Assembly: GCA_002381945.1 (NCBI GenBank)
Contig: DFXY01000003.1
Location: 43,082-62,150, forward strand
DNA: 19,069 bases
Direction: 5' to 3'
Source: Bacteriovoracaceae bacterium UBA4096
GTDB taxonomy: Bacteria; Bdellovibrionota; Bacteriovoracia; Bacteriovoracales; Bacteriovoracaceae
Part shown: in pieces, positions 1 through 7,912 of the stretch
Layout: each line of letters opens with the position of its first letter
Numbering within the stretch: the stretch's first letter is position 1
Notes under the pieces: generated by a model
Told to the model about the DNA's origin: nothing
Database searches by the model: none
The model's input: the letters and a program-made list of their open reading frames with translations, nothing else
Made by a program: the position numbers and the translations under genes

Positions 1-257
1 CCAGAACCTTCAGGACATCCACCTTGAATCATAAAACCACGAATGACTCTATGGAAAATAAGACCATCATAGAATTTACCCTCTTTATTAGTTTTCTGGG
101 TCCCTTCCGCAAGGTTAACAAAATTCCATACAGTCTCAGGACAATCCTTATGAAAGAGTTCAATTTCAAACTCCCCCATTGATGTTTTAAAAACAGCAGA
201 GAGGTTATTCACTTCTTCTTTGTGAGAAGATTTCTCGTGTTTCATACTTCCGAACAT
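1..257 (-). CDS. Peptidyl-prolyl cis-trans isomerase, cyclophilin type (partial, 3' end outside window)
   Basis: Only the first 85 codons are present; the gene runs off the left edge. The product should catalyse cis-trans isomerisation of prolyl peptide bonds. After a short charged N-terminus comes a cyclophilin start (KTSMGEFEIELF), then N-F-V-N-L-A and the signature FHRVIRGFMIQGG, whose FHR arginine corresponds to the catalytic Arg of cyclophilins. The ATG at 257 is chosen because AGGAG lies 5 bases upstream; the next in-frame ATG, at 245, lacks this. No signal peptide is visible, so the enzyme is probably cytoplasmic. Its ribosome-binding site almost touches the stop of the upstream lipoprotein gene, so the two are probably cotranscribed. 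The family is secure; the subtype is not determined. Confidence 0.93.
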   Translation of the reverse strand, partial: MFGSMKHEKSSHKEEVNNLSAVFKTSMGEFEIELFHKDCPETVWNFVNLAEGTQKTNKEGKFYDGLIFHRVIRGFMIQGGCPEGS

Positions 258-269
258 ACTAACTCCTTC

Positions 270-998
270 TTATAAAACAATTTCCGTAGGTAAAAGAATC
301 TCTTTGGGAGAAACAAATTTAATTTTCACATTTTCATTCATAAGTTTTTTAATTTCAAGACGAAGACCTGACTTTAAAACCAGATCGCTGCCAAAGGGAT
401 TCAACCACTCAGCGGTTAAGGTGTAAAATCCGACCTGATCTAAACTGTTTTCAATTAACCACTGGTTCAGATCTTGTTTGGACAAGCAAGAAGTAAAGAG
501 AACTGGCAGTCTTAAATCAAAACGTCCCAATTCATTCATTTTTTTAAGTTCATCAACTCGATTTGAAGAAATAAATCCATCAAGCCAGATGATATCAACC
601 TCATTTGCCATTTCAGGCAACTTAAAATGCTTAACCCCTCCACGAACCTGCTCAAGTGTATTCGAAAAGAATGCCGCTTCTTCTACGGGTTTAAGAAATC
701 TCACAGCGGTTGAACGGAAGTATGCTTCCAGACGTTCATTGTACTGGGCCTGAAGCTCTATTAGCTCCGGATACTTTAGCTGATAAGTAGAACTTAGTTT
801 TGCAAAATCCAGATACTGGTAGGAATGCTTCTTAAAACATTGACCTGAGGGAGAAGTATTGGCCCAGGTGGGTAGTTCAGGTAAAAAGAACTGCTCAAGC
901 CCCGAGGTTCTGTACGGAGTATCCTGGGGAACTTCCCTAACAGTGCCGTTACTGCAACTAATGGCCGCCAGCAGGAGAAAAAAGTTTAAATATTTCAT
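270..998 (-). CDS. Small lipoprotein of unknown function
   Basis: About 242 residues with an N-terminal hydrophobic signal (residues 3-14) ending in a lipobox-like A-I-S-C, so Cys15 would be lipidated and the protein exported and membrane-anchored. The remainder is soluble-looking, with no recognised domain. The upstream TTG at 1004 is only 2 bases from the ribosome-binding sequence AGAAGG, whereas the ATG at 998 is 8 bases from it, so 998 is preferred. The gene start lies inside the 3' end of the preceding gene (about 40 bp overlap), which points to translational coupling, and its stop is 12 bases before the isomerase start. I do not recognise the family and assign no function. Confidence 0.8.
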   Translation of the reverse strand: MKYLNFFLLLAAISCSNGTVREVPQDTPYRTSGLEQFFLPELPTWANTSPSGQCFKKHSYQYLDFAKLSSTYQLKYPELIELQAQYNERLEAYFRSTAVRFLKPVEEAAFFSNTLEQVRGGVKHFKLPEMANEVDIIWLDGFISSNRVDELKKMNELGRFDLRLPVLFTSCLSKQDLNQWLIENSLDQVGFYTLTAEWLNPFGSDLVLKSGLRLEIKKLMNENVKIKFVSPKEILLPTEIVL

Positions 999-2238
999 CT
1001 TCAATACCTTCTAATTTTACCAGATCGTTTTCCCAGTCCTCTTGTAAATTTGGACGAGCGGGAGTGAGGTTAAAGTAACCAGGCTCATTGGCATCTAGCT
1101 CAATTAACCGCTGATTCTTTTGAGCATGTGCAATCAAAATATGATCTACACCAATTGTCTTTAAATCGAGATTATTATTCTCTGGATGTTTCATCCCTTC
1201 ACGAAATTCCGGTTTTTCCAAAGTTAAGAACATCCGCTTACGATCAATGAGTTCATCCATCGCTGTTACATTATGGCCGGAAAAATAATTAATCCTTGGA
1301 ATCGGTTCGGCCGGTCTGGGATATTTGACCTGAACAAAATCATCCAGCTCCTGCCATTCACGGAGTTTTTGAGTAAAGGCTGTAATTTCCTTTTCGAACT
1401 CCTGATCAATAAACTGAAAAAGCTCCGTTAATTTCTGAACAGTAAAACGATTTCCCTGCGAAAGAAAAATTGAGAATGGATCTGCTTCAGTGGTGGCTAT
1501 AAATAAGCGAGAACGAGATTCCTTGATCCAGTCTTCCATCGCCAGAAGGATTTCAGCTGCCAAGGAATCGGAACCAATTAAAGCGATTTCTCTAAGATCA
1601 GGACCAGGTTTAAAACTTTGAGCAGCTTTAAGGGCCTCGAGGGCAAAGCTCACCTTATCTGAATTTCTATTCTCTCCTAATGCCCTTCCACTTGCGGCAG
1701 CCGAGGCCCGGGATAGGTCATTTCGAAGATCCAAAATGAGATCATAGTCCTGATACATTTCAATGGAACTAGCGAGGGAATTAATAAACTCTTCTGTTAA
1801 ACGTTTGTAAGTTTCAAGATTGGCCTCTTTCTGCTCTTCAATGAAATCCTTGGGATTCACCCGATAGATAACTCTAAAGAGGTCCAAAAAGCGGGAGCGA
1901 CCCTGAATCTGTTCCCCAGGGGCCAAAAAGCGCTTGGTTACAGAAATCACCTCATCAGTTTTAATTTCCTGATGAGATTTTAAATAATTAATCAAAGGCT
2001 TTTGATAATCTTCTTCCCAACTCTTCCAATTAAAGCTTTTGGGTTGATAACTAACACCAATCTCTTTCAGCACACCTGTTCCGAGATCACTTATAAAATG
2101 CTCCGGAGACAATTCCATGGATGTAAATCCACTAAGATCATCAGCATCCATATACCATGTGAGGGCCGCCCCATGGAGATGAAATCTCAGGGCCGTTTCA
2201 AGGGCGAGGGGTGAATTACCTAGAATGGCGAGCTTCAT
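958..2238 (-). CDS. Hypothetical protein with two Rossmann-like dinucleotide-binding motifs (possible flavin/NAD(P) oxidoreductase relative)
   Basis: A 426-residue soluble protein. Residues 2-30 (KLAILGNSPLALE, then ALRFHLHGA) look like the beta-alpha-beta opening of an FAD/NAD(P)-binding fold. A second similar segment is at 218-230 (IALIGSDSLAAEIL). This two-motif layout resembles flavin-dependent monooxygenases and pyridine-nucleotide disulphide oxidoreductases, but in both motifs the second Gly of GxGxxG/A is replaced by Ser or Asp. I see no redox-active Cys pair. Loss of catalytic function, or a role as a binding protein, is therefore possible. The start is supported by GGAGG 6 bases upstream. 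It is first in a probable unit with the lipoprotein and isomerase genes and lies after the terminator at 2331-2361. The fold call is inference; the reading frame is secure. Confidence 0.75.
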   Translation of the reverse strand: MKLAILGNSPLALETALRFHLHGAALTWYMDADDLSGFTSMELSPEHFISDLGTGVLKEIGVSYQPKSFNWKSWEEDYQKPLINYLKSHQEIKTDEVISVTKRFLAPGEQIQGRSRFLDLFRVIYRVNPKDFIEEQKEANLETYKRLTEEFINSLASSIEMYQDYDLILDLRNDLSRASAAASGRALGENRNSDKVSFALEALKAAQSFKPGPDLREIALIGSDSLAAEILLAMEDWIKESRSRLFIATTEADPFSIFLSQGNRFTVQKLTELFQFIDQEFEKEITAFTQKLREWQELDDFVQVKYPRPAEPIPRINYFSGHNVTAMDELIDRKRMFLTLEKPEFREGMKHPENNNLDLKTIGVDHILIAHAQKNQRLIELDANEPGYFNLTPARPNLQEDWENDLVKLEGIEDEIFKLFSPAGGH

Positions 2239-2243
2239 AAAAT

Positions 2244-2256
2244 CCTCCGAAGGAGG
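2244..2256 (-). promoter_or_regulatory. Inverted repeat that includes the Shine-Dalgarno sequence
   Basis: A perfect 5-bp inverted repeat, CCTCC-GAA-GGAGG, has the minus-strand GGAGG ribosome-binding site of the gene starting at 2238 as one arm. In the mRNA the other arm (CCUCC) could pair with the Shine-Dalgarno and hide it. Whether the stem of five mostly G-C pairs with a 3-nt loop forms in vivo is not known. Confidence 0.45.
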
Positions 2257-2330
2257 TTATGATCTTAACAAAAAAAGATTCAGAGGGCGATGTTCTTTTG
2301 CTTTTTGCGAGGCGTGTCGTAAGAGAGAAT

Positions 2331-2361
2331 GGAGAAAGAAAAAGGCCCCTAAAAGGGGCCT
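2331..2361 (-). terminator. Rho-independent terminator after the PilZ gene
   Basis: Reading the minus strand, a 7-bp GC-rich stem (AGGCCCC at plus positions 2343-2349 and GGGGCCT at 2355-2361, 5-nt loop) is followed by TTTTTCTTT. It begins 8 bases after the stop of the PilZ gene. It should end the murI-side unit before the next gene at 2238. Confidence 0.9.
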
Positions 2362-2368
2362 CGAAATT

Positions 2369-2833
2369 TTATAAAAAGTAGACTTTGCTCTCGCCCTTAT
2401 CCAGGCAAGAAAATTCAGCGTACTGATAAATGAAATCAATGAAGCTTGCGAGGGCCTTAAAACTCGGAAGAGACGTGTCGAACTCCCCTCCTAAACGTAA
2501 CCAGGCATCGCCTTGCTGATCAATATATTCAGTAGCGTGACGTACTGTCACAACCGCAGGAAGATAAGAACCTTTGGTAAAGAAAAGTTTTAGTGTTGTC
2601 TCAGTTCCTGACTTGAACTGGTTTTTTGCTTTCAAACTAAATGGCACCTGGAACTGACAGCCTTCGCCAGAAATATCCAACAGCTTGATAGGAAAACTCG
2701 ATCCCTGATCATCAATTACAGTATAAACACCAAGGAATTCCTGAAAAACCACCCGTTCAAAAGTCCGGCGTTTTTGTTCGATAGACTTTCTTCTTTTTTC
2801 ATTAAAATCGACAACTTTTTTATCATCAGACAT
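2369..2833 (-). CDS. PilZ-domain protein, probable c-di-GMP receptor
   Basis: A 154-residue soluble protein. The two signature elements of c-di-GMP-binding PilZ domains are intact: R23-T-F-E-R27 (RxxxR) and D53-I-S-G-E-G58 (DxSxxG), 25 residues apart, followed by the beta-barrel strands and a C-terminal helix. It should bind cyclic di-GMP and pass the signal to a partner; the sequence does not show which. The first 20 residues are charged and Lys/Arg-rich. The start at 2833 is chosen because AAGGAG lies 5 bases upstream; an ATG at 2857 would add eight residues without a good ribosome-binding site. It lies 75 bp downstream of murI and ends at a strong terminator, so it may be the last gene of that unit or have its own promoter. 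Confidence 0.87.
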   Translation of the reverse strand: MSDDKKVVDFNEKRRKSIEQKRRTFERVVFQEFLGVYTVIDDQGSSFPIKLLDISGEGCQFQVPFSLKAKNQFKSGTETTLKLFFTKGSYLPAVVTVRHATEYIDQQGDAWLRLGGEFDTSLPSFKALASFIDFIYQYAEFSCLDKGESKVYFL

Positions 2834-2908
2834 GGTCTCTCCTTGAACTAACTGCATGTCTTATCGACAAGTGTTCATAGGAGCTGAGGAAAAATTCAGG
2901 AAAAGAGA

Positions 2909-3703
2909 CTATAGGACAACTTTTTCCAGCTGACCAATTGGCTCAGGATGCATCAATTGATGGGCCAAACGTTCAAAATGATCTGTTAAATCGGTAATAC
3001 AGACCCTTATTTGTCGGGTACTACTATCTGCGGGTCGAATCGTTCCATTGGTAAATAAAGCTTTTATCTGTTGATAAAGAACCTCCCCGCTTTCCACTAG
3101 ATTTACGTCCTGGCCCAGAACTTGTTTGAGATCTTCCTTTAAAACTGGATAATGAGTGCAACCCAAAATAACTGTTTTAATTCCCGCCTTCTTGATTTCT
3201 GCCAAATATCTTTCGGCCACTAATTGGGTGATTGGATCCTGAACAAAGCCTTCTTCTACCAATGGCACTAATAAGGGACATGCCTGTTCAAAAACTTCCA
3301 CTTCTGGTGAAAGTTTTTTCAGAGTTTGTTCATAGGCATGAGAACGAATAGTCGCTGAAGTTCCTAGTACTGCAATTTTCTTGTCCTGTGAAATCTTAAT
3401 GGCGGCTTCAGAGCCGGGGCCGATTACATTCAACAAGGGAATACCTTCAAATTCTTGTTCTTCAAGGAAAACAGTTGAAGCAGAATTACAGGCAATGATT
3501 AATGCTTTAACTTTTTGGTCTTTCAAAAACTTGAGAATTTGCAGACCATAACGTCGGATAGTTTCAGGTGATTTATTTCCGTAAGGTAAACGAGCAATAT
3601 CACCCAGATAACAAAAAGATTCGTGGGGAAATTTCTCGGCCAGTACTTTAAGTACCGTTAGTCCACCGAGTCCAGAATCGAAAATCCCAATAGATTCATT
3701 CAT
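2909..3703 (-). CDS. murI: Glutamate racemase
   Basis: Interconverts L- and D-glutamate, supplying D-Glu for peptidoglycan; cytoplasmic and cofactor-independent. At 264 residues it has normal family length. The hallmarks are all present: FDSGLGG at 8-14 (Asp9, Ser10), PYG at 40-42, the first catalytic cysteine in ACNSAST (Cys72), and the second in GCTHYPVL (Cys182, followed by Thr183 and His184). The ATG lies 2 bases after the stop of the upstream SDR gene and has no clear Shine-Dalgarno, so translation is probably coupled to that gene. The C-terminus (from about 225) is less conserved. Function is secure. Confidence 0.97.
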   Translation of the reverse strand: MNESIGIFDSGLGGLTVLKVLAEKFPHESFCYLGDIARLPYGNKSPETIRRYGLQILKFLKDQKVKALIIACNSASTVFLEEQEFEGIPLLNVIGPGSEAAIKISQDKKIAVLGTSATIRSHAYEQTLKKLSPEVEVFEQACPLLVPLVEEGFVQDPITQLVAERYLAEIKKAGIKTVILGCTHYPVLKEDLKQVLGQDVNLVESGEVLYQQIKALFTNGTIRPADSSTRQIRVCITDLTDHFERLAHQLMHPEPIGQLEKVVL

Positions 3704-3705
3704 AT

Positions 3706-4737
3706 TTATTTTCTTGAAAGGATATCTTTTAATTTACCTACTCGCTCCAGATTCTTCAATAATTCAGGAGAAAGTAGACCTGATTGAGTTAAGATCTTAT
3801 CTGACAACAGACTCTTCAGGAAATCTTTTTCCCACAAGGGAGCATAATGAGTCCTGGATTTTACTCGAGCAAGTTCCATTCCCTCCCTGAGTCCCATGGG
3901 CAATATTTCAGGAAAGATTTTTTCAGAGCGTTTATCCAAAACAATTGTAGGGTGCTCAAGACTTATCGCAAGTTTTTTTCCAATTTGAGAGTGTTCGGGC
4001 ACTGAGTAATCCAGCGCTTTAAGCAGGACTTTTAAATCTACTTCCGGAATCTTTATTCTGAGTCTTTTAAGACCTGCTAACTCAGCATAAAGATCCAGAA
4101 GCTCACCATAAGTCGTAACGTCAGGTCCGCCAATTTCAAAAATTTCATGCCCCGAAGGATTAAGTTCTAATGATGCTTTCAGATATTTTAAAAGGTCATC
4201 CAATGCCAGAGGCTGACAAGGGCCGTTTAAAACCTTCAACTCAGGTCTAAAGGGGAACCTCACGGCCATAGCTTTAATCATTTCAAAAGATAAGGACCCC
4301 TCTCCGAGAATAATGCTGGCCCTAAACTCAATGGTTCCTAAACCACTCGCCCCTAATATGGCACCTGTTAATTGCCGGCTTCGAAGATGAGGAGATAAAT
4401 CAGGAGTAAGAGGACCCAGAGCACCCAGGTAGACAATGCCGGCTCCCGTAGGTCTGATCCAATTAATAAAATTAACGGCCGCCAAAGATTCATGATATTC
4501 AAAATTCTCAGGTTCATCTTTAAGACCATGGACTAAATAAAATGCTTTATGAATTTTACCTAACTCAGGCAAGGTTTCGGGCCGAAGCAAATCCCCTTCA
4601 ATCCATTTTACTTTTTCTGATTTTTTACTTTTTCTTTTTTTTCGGCTCAAGGCAGTTACATGGTGACCTTCTTGCACTAAACGGGCAATCAGTGCCTGAC
4701 CAACAAATCCATTTGCTCCCGTCACTAAAATATTCAT
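3706..4737 (-). CDS. Atypical SDR-family NAD(P)-binding protein (without DUF2867)
   Basis: A 343-residue protein that opens with a Rossmann motif, TGANGFVG (residues 6-13, GxxGxxG), typical of extended and atypical short-chain dehydrogenases. The place of the usual YxxxK catalytic pair is HLRSR at 117-121, so Tyr and Lys appear replaced by His and Arg. This matches atypical SDRs that bind nucleotide but may not use the standard mechanism. It is a diverged paralogue of the next gene upstream (shared TGAxGFxG, ALSR, YLVH, HLxSR, GPxVTTY/VVTY-type segments) but lacks that gene's C-terminal DUF2867-like domain and ends in its own helical tail. It starts 1 base after the stop of its paralogue. Substrate unknown. 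Confidence 0.83.
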   Translation of the reverse strand: MNILVTGANGFVGQALIARLVQEGHHVTALSRKKRKSKKSEKVKWIEGDLLRPETLPELGKIHKAFYLVHGLKDEPENFEYHESLAAVNFINWIRPTGAGIVYLGALGPLTPDLSPHLRSRQLTGAILGASGLGTIEFRASIILGEGSLSFEMIKAMAVRFPFRPELKVLNGPCQPLALDDLLKYLKASLELNPSGHEIFEIGGPDVTTYGELLDLYAELAGLKRLRIKIPEVDLKVLLKALDYSVPEHSQIGKKLAISLEHPTIVLDKRSEKIFPEILPMGLREGMELARVKSRTHYAPLWEKDFLKSLLSDKILTQSGLLSPELLKNLERVGKLKDILSRK

Positions 4738-4738
4738 A

Positions 4739-6112
4739 TTAAATCCTCTTTTGAGAAATCACATGCCATTTAAGATGTTCTGCAAAGGCCTTCATCACAA
4801 TTAAATGAACAATCGCCTGAGTCCAGCGGTAAATATACCAGGGAAGCGCGGGTCTAAATTCGTGCAAGGCCGCCATCACATAACGATGTTCAAGCACTTC
4901 ACGAAATTCAAGTCTTCCTCTCTCCATGTCTCCGGCCAGAAGCCCACCTACTACATATAGTAATTGACGGTCTGGAGTACTTCGCTCCTGACTTTTTGAA
5001 AGGATTAAAATCTGTATTTGTGGATGGATCAGATAAAAAGTACATCTATTTCCAACAACAGTCACTTTTACTAACGTCGAAAAGAAAGTGGGCAACCAAT
5101 TGAAGTAAGTATTGGCCACCCATTCGGCATTTCTTCCATCAGGCAAAACTAAACGCTGAATAGAACGCACATCCTTTTCCACTGGCCGATTCTTCTTTGC
5201 TGTATGAGGAACAGTAGTCTCTAGAGCTGTTGCCAGAGCATTTTCCAGGCCGGTCTGAAGATCACCAGGATAAGGCCACTGATGGAGAGAACTAGGTAGC
5301 ATTTCATGCTTTAAGCTTAAAACCAATGGGTATACCAGATTTTTAGGAACACCAGTGATGAACGTTATCCACCAACGAGACATCATGAGAGGAATAATGT
5401 TCAAGGTGAATAACCTAGTTGTTTTTCTTATTTCCGCAGACACTCTTAAGATCAGCTCTTGATAAGTAACAACTTCCGGCCCTGCAATATCATATATTTT
5501 TCCATGAACTTTTTCGTCTAACAGGCTACGCTCCAAGACGTTGATACAATCATTCAAAGCTAACGGCTGGGATTTCGTTTTAGTCCAGGCAGGACAAATC
5601 ATTACAGGCAATCGTTTGATTAAACGTTCCAGAATCGTAAAAGACGATCCCTGAGGGCCGATAATAAGGCCAGCTCTTAAGACAGTGGTCTTTATGTTAG
5701 AGGAGCGAAAGGTTCTTTCGACTTCAAGACGGCTTTTCAAATGCCACGAAAGCTCTTGATTCGGTGGAATCATTCCTCCCAGATAAATAATATGCCTGAG
5801 ATTTTGGACAGCTCCGGCCCGGATGAAATTATCCGCCATGATCAAATCAAAATCGTAAAAAGTTCCCTGAGATAGAGAAGCGGAAGGAAGCATGGAATGA
5901 ACCAGGTAATAACCCTCTTCACATCCAATCATGGCCTCAGTGATATCCTTTAAGGAGAAAAGGTCACATTTTTTCCAGACAACTCGTGGGTGCTGAGACT
6001 GCTGTTCACTACGCGACAGGGCCACAATCTCGATGTCCGAATGCTGTAATAAGCGTTCGATTAACGCGCGTCCAATGAAACCACTGGCACCAGCTATAAG
6101 AATTTTTCTCAT
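4739..6112 (-). CDS. Atypical SDR-family NAD(P)-binding protein with C-terminal DUF2867-like domain
   Basis: A 457-residue protein. Residues 1-300 form an atypical SDR domain: AGASGFIG at 7-14 for dinucleotide binding, the YLVH segment at 69-72, and HLKSR at 124-128 where active SDRs have YxxxK. From about residue 330 to 450 comes a second domain (N-x-Y-F-N-W-L-P, then F-Y-L-I-H-P and D-x-Q-L-L-Y-V-V-G-G-L-L) that I recognise as DUF2867-like, often fused to this SDR type. It may bind NAD(P)H and act on a hydrophobic substrate; no reaction can be named. The start has GGG 6 bases upstream. It is the first gene of the SDR-SDR-murI run and is transcribed divergently from the gene at 6157, with a 44-bp shared upstream region. 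Confidence 0.83.
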   Translation of the reverse strand: MRKILIAGASGFIGRALIERLLQHSDIEIVALSRSEQQSQHPRVVWKKCDLFSLKDITEAMIGCEEGYYLVHSMLPSASLSQGTFYDFDLIMADNFIRAGAVQNLRHIIYLGGMIPPNQELSWHLKSRLEVERTFRSSNIKTTVLRAGLIIGPQGSSFTILERLIKRLPVMICPAWTKTKSQPLALNDCINVLERSLLDEKVHGKIYDIAGPEVVTYQELILRVSAEIRKTTRLFTLNIIPLMMSRWWITFITGVPKNLVYPLVLSLKHEMLPSSLHQWPYPGDLQTGLENALATALETTVPHTAKKNRPVEKDVRSIQRLVLPDGRNAEWVANTYFNWLPTFFSTLVKVTVVGNRCTFYLIHPQIQILILSKSQERSTPDRQLLYVVGGLLAGDMERGRLEFREVLEHRYVMAALHEFRPALPWYIYRWTQAIVHLIVMKAFAEHLKWHVISQKRI

Positions 6113-6156
6113 ACAAATCCCTGTGATTATTTTTCAGAGTGTAGCATAATCAGAGC

Positions 6157-6921
6157 ATGATTTTGATGAGAATCTTACCGGCAGTATTGAAAGAGTTGTC
6201 AAAACACGTACCCACCGTACTCTTTCAAACAGTTGAGTGGAGCGAGCTTGCTTCGGAGCTTCCTAAAATCACTCGACGCATGATTCAAAAAGAAGGCTTC
6301 CAGGAACTTTTTGACGAGCAGATTCAATTGTTATCACCTTATAACATCAGTCTAACTAATAGCAAACATCCCGACTCAGAATCAAAACTCAGTAAAAAAG
6401 ATGGGGATAAAATCCTCACTCTCTTTTTTGTTCAGCTATTCTCTCCCTATGGGCTTTTTCTGGACCTTCGCCCGCTCCATTTTAGTTCTTTCAATGGAAC
6501 TCTTGAGTGGCACCCTTCGGGTTTTTGGACCAAATTTGATGAAGCTTTCCGTTTAGGTCTGCTTGAGGTCTACGAAGGCTTTTATCTGAATAAAGATGAT
6601 CTATATTTCAATGGTCTGGAAAAAATTGGACTTATAAAATCAGACTGGCCGCTTGAAGATAAAGAAACTCTGGCCGCACTCTTTCGAGGGCAATTCGGCA
6701 ATGACGATATGACATTTAATCTTGAACAATTTAAAGATTCCATCATTCAAATGTCAGATTTCATGCTCAAGAAAAAGGTCAAAATATCAAAAGATTTCTT
6801 GTATCTGGGTATTTACCTTGTGACCTTATACTCTAGCTTAGAAGAAACTCGAGAGTGCTATTCTGTTAAGACTACATATCTGGATGTGAAGAATACATTT
6901 AACGAAGAAGAGAGCCATTAG
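6157..6921 (+). CDS. Hypothetical protein, soluble, unrecognised family
   Basis: A 254-residue frame without signal peptide or convincing membrane segment. The N-terminal half is helical and charged; the middle (residues about 85-155) is rich in aromatic residues, with F-S-P-Y-G-L-F-L-D-L-R-P and an unusual run of Phe, Tyr and Trp; the C-terminal third is acidic and helical. I do not recognise a family. An alternative ATG lies at 6166; neither start has a strong Shine-Dalgarno. It is the only plus-strand gene in the left 12 kb. Its last 23 bases overlap the 3' end of csaA on the other strand, so the two transcripts converge. That it is real is supported by its length and clean frame; function unknown. 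Confidence 0.72.
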   Translation: MILMRILPAVLKELSKHVPTVLFQTVEWSELASELPKITRRMIQKEGFQELFDEQIQLLSPYNISLTNSKHPDSESKLSKKDGDKILTLFFVQLFSPYGLFLDLRPLHFSSFNGTLEWHPSGFWTKFDEAFRLGLLEVYEGFYLNKDDLYFNGLEKIGLIKSDWPLEDKETLAALFRGQFGNDDMTFNLEQFKDSIIQMSDFMLKKKVKISKDFLYLGIYLVTLYSSLEETRECYSVKTTYLDVKNTFNEEESH

Positions 6922-7228
6922 GCACGACTCGTTCGACCGTGGCGAGTACGACCTTCTTTTCATCATTATAAAAACCCGTAACCAATACCTCTGAAAGATA
7001 AGGACCAATTTGTTTCGGTGGAAAATTACACACGCACAAGACTTGTTTCCCCAGAAGTTCATTTATCTCGTAAAGGTCAGTTACTTGAGCGCTGGATTTC
7101 TTGACACCTAATTCCCCAAGATCGACTTTGATTTTGTAGGCCGCTCTCCTGGCCTCAGGAAAAGCTTGAACATCCACAATAGTCCCTACACGTATTTCTA
7201 TTTTTTCAAAATCTTCCCACGTAATCAT
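6899..7228 (-). CDS. csaA: CsaA-like tRNA-binding-domain protein
   Basis: A 109-residue protein matching the CsaA family, which is a stand-alone OB-fold tRNA-binding (EMAP/Trbp111-like) domain described in Bacillus as an export-related chaperone. Visible family features are FEKIEIRVGTI (residues 8-18), FPEARRAAYK, KKSSAQVT and the highly conserved V-C-N-F-P-P-K-Q-I-G segment, then SEVLVTGF and VPNG at the C-terminus. The length is normal for the family and it probably works as a homodimer in the cytoplasm. Its ATG overlaps the TGA of the upstream HAD gene (ATGA), so the two are translationally coupled. The biological role (tRNA binding versus chaperone) cannot be decided from sequence. Confidence 0.93.
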   Translation of the reverse strand: MITWEDFEKIEIRVGTIVDVQAFPEARRAAYKIKVDLGELGVKKSSAQVTDLYEINELLGKQVLCVCNFPPKQIGPYLSEVLVTGFYNDEKKVVLATVERVVPNGSLLR

Positions 7229-7863
7229 AGTTTTAGGATACTCCTGGCCTCAGTAAAATCATGGATAATGATATCCGTTTTAACTTTCAATTCGCTTGTT
7301 TTATGGGAAGTTGCCACACCAACGATGGTACATCCCGCTCTCTCACCGGACTCAAGCCCTGCCAGAGAATCTTCAAAGACAAAACAATCTTTAGGTTCCA
7401 GTCCAAGCTTCATCGCACAGAGCTGGTAAACTTGTGGGTCAGGTTTACCTCTTTCGACCTGAGCACCATCAACAATAACTTCAAAATATTTTCGAAGCTT
7501 TAATGTATCTAATACAAAATCAACATTCTGGGTGGGAGCAGAAGTTCCCAGGGCAATTTTAATTTTATTCTTTTTAAGATACTCAAGGAAATCAACCAGC
7601 CCCGTATGAGCTTTCATGTGAGAAGCGTAAAGTTCATGATACAAACTTTCTTTTTCTTCAGCGTAATGGTTTATATCCTCATCACTTATATTACCAAAGA
7701 TCATTTTAAACAGATCAGCATTGGTCTTTCCATTGTATTGATCACGATAGATTCTCTCATTGAGTTCAAACTTATACTTTTCAGCGAAGGCCATCCAGGC
7801 CTTAAAGTGAAAAGCATGATTATCAACGACAACCCCGTCCATATCAAATATGGCACCTTTCAT
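7225..7863 (-). CDS. HAD-superfamily hydrolase, beta-phosphoglucomutase-like
   Basis: A 212-residue cytoplasmic phosphatase or phosphomutase. Motif I is FDMDGVVVDN (nucleophile Asp7, acid/base Asp9), followed by the H-x-x-x-W cap region typical of the beta-phosphoglucomutase/phosphatase branch. Motif II is Thr107-Ser108 in LGTSAP, motif III is Lys140 in RGKPDPQVY, and motif IV is FEDSLAGLESGERAGC (Glu164, Asp165). The cap domain is at about 15-85. All catalytic residues are present, so the enzyme should be active, probably on a sugar phosphate or similar small molecule; substrate not determined. A GTAGGT-type ribosome-binding site is about 6 bases upstream. It starts 49 bp after the histidine kinase stop and overlaps csaA by 4 bp. 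Confidence 0.92.
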   Translation of the reverse strand: MKGAIFDMDGVVVDNHAFHFKAWMAFAEKYKFELNERIYRDQYNGKTNADLFKMIFGNISDEDINHYAEEKESLYHELYASHMKAHTGLVDFLEYLKKNKIKIALGTSAPTQNVDFVLDTLKLRKYFEVIVDGAQVERGKPDPQVYQLCAMKLGLEPKDCFVFEDSLAGLESGERAGCTIVGVATSHKTSELKVKTDIIIHDFTEARSILKL

Positions 7864-7912
7864 TAGTGACCTACCCTCTAAGTGTTATAAGAAAAGAATA
7901 GCATGTTTTATT

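Noticed and set aside
999..1004. Upstream TTG start for the lipoprotein
   Set aside because: It sits only 2 bases from the ribosome-binding sequence, while the ATG at 998 is at a proper distance and gives a normal signal peptide.
2257..2439. A 60-codon minus-strand frame across the PilZ terminator
   Set aside because: It runs through a strong terminator hairpin and overlaps the PilZ gene end in another frame; no ribosome-binding site and composition unlike a real protein.
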